Of a stretch of 11,147 nucleotides of DNA, positions 6,966 to 11,147 are shown one piece after another. How positions within the stretch are numbered: position 1 is the stretch's first letter; every line of letters begins with the position of its first letter. This DNA is from Planctomicrobium piriforme. GTDB taxonomy: Bacteria > Planctomycetota > Planctomycetia > Pirellulales > PNKZ01. The notes beneath the pieces are model-generated. The model saw only the letters and a list, made by a program, of their open reading frames with translations. It ran no database searches and was not told where the DNA came from. The stretch lies in NCBI GenBank assembly GCA_945877965.1, contig CAMCTH010000097.1:1-11147 (forward strand), written 5' to 3'. The position numbers and the translations under genes are program-made.

Positions 6966-7277
6966 ATGTCCGTTCTCGTCCACGCCGTCGGTCGCCCCGA
7001 GTTGGCCCCCTTGAAGATGTCGGATCGTTTCCGCACGGAAATCGCGTATTTCATGAGCCTGCCGGAAGAACCGGGGGTCCCCCAGCTTGGTGAGGGCGAG
7101 TACTGGGTCGACGCCGCTCGCGCCGCGGAGTGGCTCGACGAGGGTGTTTTCCGCCTCGTCTCGCCGCTCGATAGCGCGAGCCGCGCCGAAGTTCCGCTCT
7201 CGGAAGAACACGAGACTTGGCTGGAATGGATGACGGCCAACGGAGTCCAGCACGTCCGCGTCGTCGCTCGTCAGTAG
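6966..7277 (+). CDS. Small cytoplasmic protein of unknown function
   Basis: 103 residues, not recognised. There is no signal peptide, membrane helix or cysteine motif. The sequence is acidic overall, with a notable stretch GEGEYWVDAARAAEWLDEGVFRLVSPL (43-69) and a helix-like EEHETWLEWMTANGVQHV near the C-terminus. The compact alternation of helices and strands suggests a small alpha/beta domain. The ATG at 6966 has a GGAG (6952-6955) 10 nt upstream, and third codon positions are strongly GC-biased as in neighbouring genes, which argues that it is real. It is divergent from the exported unknown gene and followed, 66 bp after the stop, by a weak terminator-like hairpin. It sits between the two 21-bp near-repeats (6812-6832, 7282-7302). 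Longer open frames on the opposite strand are judged to be shadows. Confidence 0.72.
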   Translation: MSVLVHAVGRPELAPLKMSDRFRTEIAYFMSLPEEPGVPQLGEGEYWVDAARAAEWLDEGVFRLVSPLDSASRAEVPLSEEHETWLEWMTANGVQHVRVVARQ

Positions 7278-7281
7278 TCGA

Positions 7282-7302
7282 TTCCGTACGACAAACTGAC
7301 CT
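7282..7302. repeat. 21-bp near-direct repeat, copy 2
   Basis: This is the second copy of the element at 6812-6832 (19 of 21 identical, same orientation), beginning 5 bp after the stop codon of the 103-residue gene. Together the copies bracket that gene with 449 bp between them. Confidence 0.6.
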
Positions 7303-7343
7303 GATCGTTACACGCGCAGGGGCTGGTCGAGTTTTAGCCGGCG

Positions 7344-7370
7344 AAAGTTCCGCAAATCGCGCGAACTTTT
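7344..7370 (+). terminator. Weak intrinsic terminator after the 103-residue gene
   Basis: AAAGTTC (7344-7350) pairs with GAACTTT (7363-7369). The stem can continue through CGC/GCG (7351-7353, 7359-7361) with one bulged C and a 5-nt loop. A short T-run (7367-7370) closes the structure. The T-run is brief, so efficiency is doubtful. Confidence 0.4.
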
Positions 7371-7463
7371 AGGGATTCGCCCCGTTCTTCTTAAGAGCTT
7401 TGGCCGCTCGGCGATCGCGCCGTCGTCGACTGAGTGAATTCAATAAAGATCCTGTCATGATTA

Positions 7464-7481
7464 AAATACCGCAAATACCGC
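7464..7481. repeat. Tandem 9-bp repeat (AAATACCGC x2)
   Basis: Two exact copies abut at 7464-7472 and 7473-7481. The second runs into an imperfect inverted repeat, CCGCCTG/CAGACGG (7478-7484 and 7488-7494, one mismatch, 3-nt centre). Both lie just upstream of the candidate -10 at 7505, where a regulator could bind; that role is inference. Confidence 0.45.
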
Positions 7482-7501
7482 CTGTTTCAGACGGATTTCG
7501 T

Positions 7502-7510
7502 TGCGATAAT
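7502..7510 (+). promoter_or_regulatory. Extended -10 promoter element for the zinc-ribbon gene
   Basis: TGCGATAAT contains TGn followed by GATAAT, five of six matches to TATAAT. The hexamer at the -35 position (7482-7487) is poor, which is usual for extended -10 promoters. Transcription would start near 7517, leaving a leader of about 63 nt before the ATG at 7580. Confidence 0.35.
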
Positions 7511-7579
7511 CCGAGGGCATTGATTACCATACAAAAGCATTTCGCTTCCTCGGATCCGCGCGTAGAAGGAGTTACCGCT

Positions 7580-7864
7580 ATGCCGAACGTCACTTACTTC
7601 TCGCAAGACTGTCCAACGTGCGGGCGCAAGCTCAACGTGCGGGTCGAGTATCTCGGCAAGAAGGTCGTCTGCCAACATTGCAGCGGTTCATTCCTGGCTT
7701 GGGATCCGGAAGGGGCTCCGGCCGAAACCATCTCGGCGTCGCTCTCGGGCACGAAGCTGATGGATCGTGCGCAAGAGCTGATCGAGATGGCGGAACAAAA
7801 GATCGCCGAATCGCGGATCATGAAAATCCGGATCGACGCCGGAACGGTCGAGTCGACGCGGTAG
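7580..7864 (+). CDS. Small zinc-ribbon protein with helical tail
   Basis: 94 residues, specific function unknown. Residues 11-34 form a zinc ribbon with two CxxC knuckles, CPTC (C11, C14) and CQHC (C31, C34), separated by RKLNVRVEYLGKKVV, in the style of small zinc-ribbon domains frequent in planctomycetes. Residues 36-58 are a short Pro/Ala/Ser linker. Residues 59-85 (LMDRAQELIEMAEQKIAESRIMKIRI) look like an amphipathic or coiled-coil helix. This pairing suggests a small protein- or nucleic-acid-binding adaptor, but that is inference. The start at 7580 is chosen because GGAG (7568-7571, within AGAAGGAG) lies 8 nt upstream. In-frame starts at 7458 (ATG) and 7400 (TTG) lack ribosome-binding sites. 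It stands alone and is closed by the strong terminator at 7891. Confidence 0.82.
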   Translation: MPNVTYFSQDCPTCGRKLNVRVEYLGKKVVCQHCSGSFLAWDPEGAPAETISASLSGTKLMDRAQELIEMAEQKIAESRIMKIRIDAGTVESTR

Positions 7865-7890
7865 CGGATTGCGAGCGACGATACAACTCA

Positions 7891-7923
7891 AAAAATGCCC
7901 GGCCTTGAAGGCCGGGCATTTTT
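7891..7923. terminator. Strong bidirectional intrinsic terminator
   Basis: A perfect 15-bp stem (7891-7905 with 7909-7923) has a 3-nt loop (TGA), a GC-rich core (GCCCGGCC) and flanking A and T runs of five on each side. It therefore ends transcripts from both directions: the zinc-ribbon gene (stop at 7864) and the aroA operon (stop at 7959). Confidence 0.93.
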
Positions 7924-7958
7924 ATTGCGCTTCGGGGTTAGCCGCGAGCAGGTCGTGA

Positions 7959-9266
7959 TCAGTACGACTTCTCGGTCAGTCGACCCAGATCGACGAAGAA
8001 GTCGGGATAGGTCTTGCTGGTGCAGCCGGGGTCGCGAATGACGACACCGGGCACTTTCAGCCCCGCCAGTGCGAAGCTCATCGCCATCCGGTGATCGTCG
8101 TAGGTGTCGATCTCGGCCCCGTGCAGGCCTTTCAGACCGTCGGCGGGCGGGATGATCGTCAGACCGTCGTCGTGCTCTTCGACCGTCGCGCCGAGCTTTC
8201 GTAACTCGACGGCCGGCGCAGCAATTCGATCTGTCTCCTTGTGGCGATTGTGGGCGACTCCGCGGACTCGCGTCGGCCCGTCGGCGAACAGGGCTACGAC
8301 GGCGAGCGTCTGCACGGTGTCGCTGACGGCGTTCATGTCGACGTCGATGCCGCGTAGGCGTTCCGGCCCACGCAACGTCAGGCCGTCGGCCGACTCCCGA
8401 ACCGTACAGCCCATCTGTTCCAACACATTCACAAATTGCACGTCGCCTTGCAGCGCCCGACGGGTCAGTCCTTCGACGGTCACCTCGCCGCCGGTGATCG
8501 CAGCCGTCGCGAAAAAATAACTCGCCGCGGAAGCGTCAGGCTCGATCTCGTAGTCGCGCGGTTGGTAGCGCGTAGTCGGAATTGCAATCTGCCGCAGGTC
8601 GCGCCCCGCTTCGCCGAGAGCCGCGCCGAAGGCTCGCATCACGTCGAGCGTCATCGTCACGTACGGCTTCGAGACGAGCGCGTCGCCGACGGTGAGTGTG
8701 ATCGGCGTCTGCGCGTACGGTGCGGCCATCAGAAGGCCGCTGAGGAACTGACTCGAGACGTCGCTGCGGACCGACGTCGCGCCGCCGCGTAAACCTTGCG
8801 CGTCGACGATCACCGGCGGGCAACCATTGCCGATCTCGCTGACGGCGCAGCAACCAAGGGCGGCCAACGCGTCGATCAAATCTTGGATCGGGCGCTGATG
8901 CATCCGCGGCGTGCCGTGTAAGCGAAACTTGCCGTGACCGAGGGCGAGAAACGCCGTGAGGAAGCGGACCGTCGTGCCGCTGTTGCCGATGCACAGTTCC
9001 GCCTCGGTCGCGGGAATCTTGCCGCTACAGCCGACGATCTGGATCGTTTTCACCACGCGATCGTGCTCGACCTGCAAGCCGACTTGCCGCAGCGCGTCGA
9101 TCATCACGCGCGTGTCGTCGCTGTCGAGCGCGCCGCGCAACTGCGACGGACCGTCGGCCAGCGCGGCGCAGATCAACGCACGGTTGGTGATGCTCTTGGA
9201 ACCGGGAGGTCGAATGCGGCCGACGACGGGACGATCGACGGGCTGGATCGGCAGCGAGTTCGTCAC
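7959..9266 (-). CDS. aroA: 3-phosphoshikimate 1-carboxyvinyltransferase (EPSP synthase)
   Basis: 435-residue cytoplasmic enzyme that transfers the enolpyruvyl group of PEP to shikimate 3-phosphate, the step before chorismate synthase. Motifs: PGSKSITNR (21-29), GNSGTTVRF (94-102), RMHQRP (121-126), SSQF (171-174), EPDASAASYFFATA (242-255), the catalytic aspartate region DMNAVSDTVQT (310-320, D316), HKETDRI (342-348) and DDHRMAM (390-396). Class II hallmarks (GDKS, SAQxK, RxHxE, NxTR) are absent. The residue matching E. coli P101 is F102. I choose GTG at 9266: it shares GTGA with the stop of the upstream propeller gene, and MTNSLPIQPV fits the family start. A TTG at 9284 would add six residues and has no ribosome-binding site. 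Length matches the family (about 430). Confidence 0.95.
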   Translation of the reverse strand: MTNSLPIQPVDRPVVGRIRPPGSKSITNRALICAALADGPSQLRGALDSDDTRVMIDALRQVGLQVEHDRVVKTIQIVGCSGKIPATEAELCIGNSGTTVRFLTAFLALGHGKFRLHGTPRMHQRPIQDLIDALAALGCCAVSEIGNGCPPVIVDAQGLRGGATSVRSDVSSQFLSGLLMAAPYAQTPITLTVGDALVSKPYVTMTLDVMRAFGAALGEAGRDLRQIAIPTTRYQPRDYEIEPDASAASYFFATAAITGGEVTVEGLTRRALQGDVQFVNVLEQMGCTVRESADGLTLRGPERLRGIDVDMNAVSDTVQTLAVVALFADGPTRVRGVAHNRHKETDRIAAPAVELRKLGATVEEHDDGLTIIPPADGLKGLHGAEIDTYDDHRMAMSFALAGLKVPGVVIRDPGCTSKTYPDFFVDLGRLTEKSY

Positions 9267-10495
9267 GGTTGAGCGATCTTCCAAAGGTGCTTGTCGCCGC
9301 GGAAGTAGAGCGCGCCGTCGGCCAGGGCCGGCGAACCGTAGATCGACTCGCCGAAATCGATCTCACTGACGATCTCGCCGGCGTCGGCCCCCGACTTCAC
9401 GACCTGCGCGACGCCGTCGGAGTTGACGCAGAACAACAGATCGCCGACCGCGATCGGCGTGGCCCAGAAGCGCCCCTTGAGTCGCTGGCGCCAGAGGACC
9501 TTGCCGGTCTCGACGTCGCCGCAGGTCATCGCCCCGGCTTTGTTGACGACGAAGACGTTCTTGCCATGAATGATCGGGCTGGCGTTGCCGGCCGCGAGTT
9601 GGCTCTCTTGCCAGACGTTCTCCCAGTTCGCGCTGCCGGGCGTCGACCGGAGAGCGATCAGGTTAGCGTCGCCCGGCATGTAGATCATGTCGCCGACGGT
9701 GGTGGGCGACGAAATGCCGCCCGACTTCGAATCGAAGGTCCAAACGATCTCGCCGCTCTTCGCATGATGGGCCGTCAGCTTCTGCGGCGATTGCAGAAGC
9801 ACGAGCGGCTCCTGGCCGTTGCCGCGAAGGGCCGTCGGCGAGCACCAATTCATATCGGTCGGACGGGGCACGCTCCAGCGGTCCTCGCCCGTTGCGGCAT
9901 CGAAACCGGCCGCGAACGATTCGCCGCGGCTTTCGACTTGCACGACGACCGTATCCCCGACGACGAGCGGCGACGACGCCATACCGACGTCGTTGGCCGC
10001 CATCGGATGTTCGAGCGTGATACCGCGATACCACAGCATCTCGCCGTCGAGGCCGAGGCAGATCAGGTCGTTCGACGAGAAGAACGCATAGATTCGCTTG
10101 CCGTCGGAGGCCGGCGTCGGCGCGGCAACAGAGCTCGTCGGGTGACAGAACGTGCGGCCCGTCGCCCAGAATTGCCGTTCCCAAAGCGGCTTGCCCGAGG
10201 CGGCCGAGAAGCAGTAGACGTGGAGTCGTTCTTGGTTCGCGCCGCTCGCTCCGGTGACGATCACGCGATCGCCGATGACGATCGGCCCGCCGACGCCGCG
10301 GGCCGGCACTTCAACCGACCAGGCGACGTTCTTCGCCGGGACGTCCGCTTTGCCGACGGACCATTCGGTCGGCGGGAGTTTGGCGTCGTCACTACGGCTC
10401 CGCTGATCGGTGCCGCGGAATTGCAGCCAATCGGCCCCGGTCGAACAGAGAGCTAGCAGGACGACGATCGCGAGTTGCTTGCGAGTCATAGTCAT
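9263..10495 (-). CDS. Exported PQQ-like beta-propeller repeat protein
   Basis: 410 residues. Residues 1-~21 are a Sec signal peptide (MTMTRKQLAIVVLLALCSTGA) with a likely cut before DW; LALC is not a good lipobox. The mature protein opens with DWLQFRGTD, the W-x-QFRG start common in planctomycete PQQ-like proteins. Repeated blade motifs of the form (A/T)G-x-x-x-W occur at 97-107 (SAASGKPLWER), 148-157, 199-209 (DAATGEDRWSV), 244-254 (HAKSGEIVWTF) and 327-337 (DVETGKVLWRQ), with a degenerate one near 368-379, consistent with a single propeller. It resembles BamB/quinoprotein dehydrogenase folds, but no dehydrogenase residues can be assigned, so it is more likely a binding or scaffold protein. 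The start could also be the second ATG at 10489; neither has a clear ribosome-binding site. It lies 50 bp after the partial gene and overlaps aroA by 4 bp. Confidence 0.88.
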   Translation of the reverse strand: MTMTRKQLAIVVLLALCSTGADWLQFRGTDQRSRSDDAKLPPTEWSVGKADVPAKNVAWSVEVPARGVGGPIVIGDRVIVTGASGANQERLHVYCFSAASGKPLWERQFWATGRTFCHPTSSVAAPTPASDGKRIYAFFSSNDLICLGLDGEMLWYRGITLEHPMAANDVGMASSPLVVGDTVVVQVESRGESFAAGFDAATGEDRWSVPRPTDMNWCSPTALRGNGQEPLVLLQSPQKLTAHHAKSGEIVWTFDSKSGGISSPTTVGDMIYMPGDANLIALRSTPGSANWENVWQESQLAAGNASPIIHGKNVFVVNKAGAMTCGDVETGKVLWRQRLKGRFWATPIAVGDLLFCVNSDGVAQVVKSGADAGEIVSEIDFGESIYGSPALADGALYFRGDKHLWKIAQP

Positions 10496-10545
10496 TTTGA
10501 TATTTGCTTCAGGAAAGAACTCGAACCACTTCAGTTGTTCAATCG

Positions 10546-11147
10546 TTACTTTGCGGCTAGGCGGTCTTGCGACAGTACGGCGGTGCCGACGCCGTCGCAG
10601 ACGCGGAGTTGGAACTGCCAGTCTTGGGCCCAGCTTTCGGTCTGCTCGTTCTCGCAGATTTTGACCAGGATCACGTTCACGCCCGGCTTCAACGTCGTGC
10701 GCGAAATGTACTGATCAATTTGCGTGCCCGAGTGATAGACCTCGCGCGAATCGAGCAACTTGCCGTTGACCCAAATCTTGACTGCGTTGATGCAGCCAAG
10801 TCGCAGTTCGACGGGGCGTTCGGCATCGGAGCGGAACTCGGCGACGGCGTAGCCGGCCGCTCCCTTGTTCTTGCCGAGCACGGCATTCAGGTCGACCATG
10901 CCGTACGGGTCGACGGTCGTGTGTTCTTTCCAAGCGACCTCTTCCGACTTGCCCGGATACTTGGCGTCGAGCTTGATCTCGGTCTCGGGCGGGTAGGCGA
11001 CGCTGAAACCCTTGCCGCCGACGTTGTCGAACGGGCCGATGACGTGCCACTTCATCACGAAGCCGAAGTGCGACGGTAGGTCGACTTCGTTGCCGAGTTT
11101 TTTCAGCTTCGCGGCGAGGTCTTTGATTTGATCGACGTCGCGGGCCG
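10546..11147 (-). CDS. C-terminal part of a large protein with a beta-sandwich domain (cut by window edge)
   Basis: The frame is open to the window edge, giving the last 199 residues; the start lies beyond 11147. Numbered from the edge, residues 1-30 are helical and charged (ARDVDQIKDLAAKLKKLG...), then WHVIGPFDN (33-41) opens a probable beta-sandwich. Typical strands follow: LGCINAVKIWVNGKLL (116-131), TLKPGVNVILVKICE (151-165) and WQFQLRV (176-182). This WHVIGPFDN/WVNG/LKxGxN layout is the galactose-binding-like domain found at the C-terminus of planctomycete multidomain proteins that often carry HEAT repeats or heme/sorbosone dehydrogenase domains. Which one applies cannot be seen here. 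A GTG and an ATG near 11058 are internal, not starts, because the coding sense continues upstream. It is the first visible gene of the unit leading to the propeller gene and aroA. Confidence 0.8.
   Translation of the reverse strand, partial: ARDVDQIKDLAAKLKKLGNEVDLPSHFGFVMKWHVIGPFDNVGGKGFSVAYPPETEIKLDAKYPGKSEEVAWKEHTTVDPYGMVDLNAVLGKNKGAAGYAVAEFRSDAERPVELRLGCINAVKIWVNGKLLDSREVYHSGTQIDQYISRTTLKPGVNVILVKICENEQTESWAQDWQFQLRVCDGVGTAVLSQDRLAAK

Larger units (their letters stand above)
7278..7579. other. 302-bp intergenic region
   Basis: It holds, in order, the second 21-bp repeat (7282-7302), a terminator-like hairpin (7344-7370), and an AT-rich stretch from about 7440 to 7550 that contrasts with the GC-rich surroundings. 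That stretch contains a tandem 9-bp repeat, a small imperfect palindrome and an extended -10 element. The reading frame of the downstream zinc-ribbon gene stays open back to about 7400, but its codon use there is atypical, so I treat it as leader rather than coding. Confidence 0.6.

Noticed and set aside
6827..7253. Two minus-strand frames of 135-137 codons opposite the 103-residue gene
   Set aside because: Neither shows a ribosome-binding site or protein-like composition, while the plus frame has GGAG before its ATG and GC-rich third positions.
7400..7579. N-terminal extension of the zinc-ribbon protein from TTG 7400 or ATG 7458
   Set aside because: No ribosome-binding site, AT-rich atypical codons, and promoter-like elements in the stretch; GGAG before 7580 decides the start.
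9267..9284. aroA start at TTG 9284
   Set aside because: No ribosome-binding site, whereas GTG 9266 gives a GTGA coupling with the upstream stop and a family-like N-terminus.
9269..10456. 395-codon open frame on the plus strand, antisense to the propeller gene
   Set aside because: The product is Arg/Asp-rich with no domain, and the opposite strand encodes a clear propeller protein. Long antisense frames are common in GC-rich DNA.
10426..10495. Propeller protein as a lipoprotein through LALC
   Set aside because: The residue before Cys is Leu, which does not fit a lipobox; an ordinary signal peptidase I site follows at STGA/DW.
1..11147. CRISPR array, tRNA, rRNA, insertion sequence or phage genes
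   Set aside because: No regularly spaced repeats, no cloverleaf or rRNA-like stretch, and no transposase, integrase or phage protein motifs were seen on either strand.

Overview
The window reads as chromosomal DNA from a GC-rich member of the Planctomycetota, probably of the Pirellulales/Lacipirellulaceae kind. That placement is an inference from gene content: a futalosine-type menaquinone pair (mqnA-mqnC), a NatB-type permease fused to a CPBP protease domain, an exported PQQ-like propeller opening with a W-x-QFRG motif, a small two-CxxC zinc-ribbon protein, and a large protein ending in a WHVIGPFDN beta-sandwich. No rRNA, tRNA, CRISPR, transposase or phage gene was found.

Layout. (1) Bases 1-5151, minus strand: mqnA -> mqnC -> natA-type ATPase -> permease/CPBP fusion, tightly packed (29-bp overlap, 94-bp gap, ATGA overlap), followed by a perfect 19-bp-arm hairpin at 1-53. 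A minus-strand promoter with a perfect TATAAT (5287-5292) lies upstream of mqnA. A CRP-type palindrome (TGTGA-N6-TCACA) sits across its predicted start point. (2) 5431-6183, plus: a lipoprotein-type cyclophilin lacking the usual catalytic arginine. It converges on and overlaps a secreted protein of unknown function (6161-6772, minus). (3) 6966-7277, plus: an unknown 103-residue protein, bracketed by two 21-bp near-identical direct repeats and followed by a weak terminator. (4) 7580-7864, plus: a zinc-ribbon protein behind an AT-rich leader. (5) A strong bidirectional terminator at 7891-7923. (6) 7959-11147, minus: an unidentified protein running off the window edge -> PQQ-like propeller protein -> aroA, with the last two genes sharing a GTGA overlap.

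Function. MqnA makes the first dedicated intermediate of the futalosine route to menaquinone from chorismate, and MqnC acts two steps later. AroA makes the immediate precursor of chorismate, so both ends of the window touch the same metabolic branch, although they are separate transcription units. The ABC exporter/CPBP pair is probably an efflux system of NatAB type; any tie to menaquinone rests only on position. I see no clearly new multi-gene system. The points most worth checking are the CRP-like operator on the mqn promoter, the degenerate cyclophilin, the repeat-bracketed small gene and the 1-53 palindrome.
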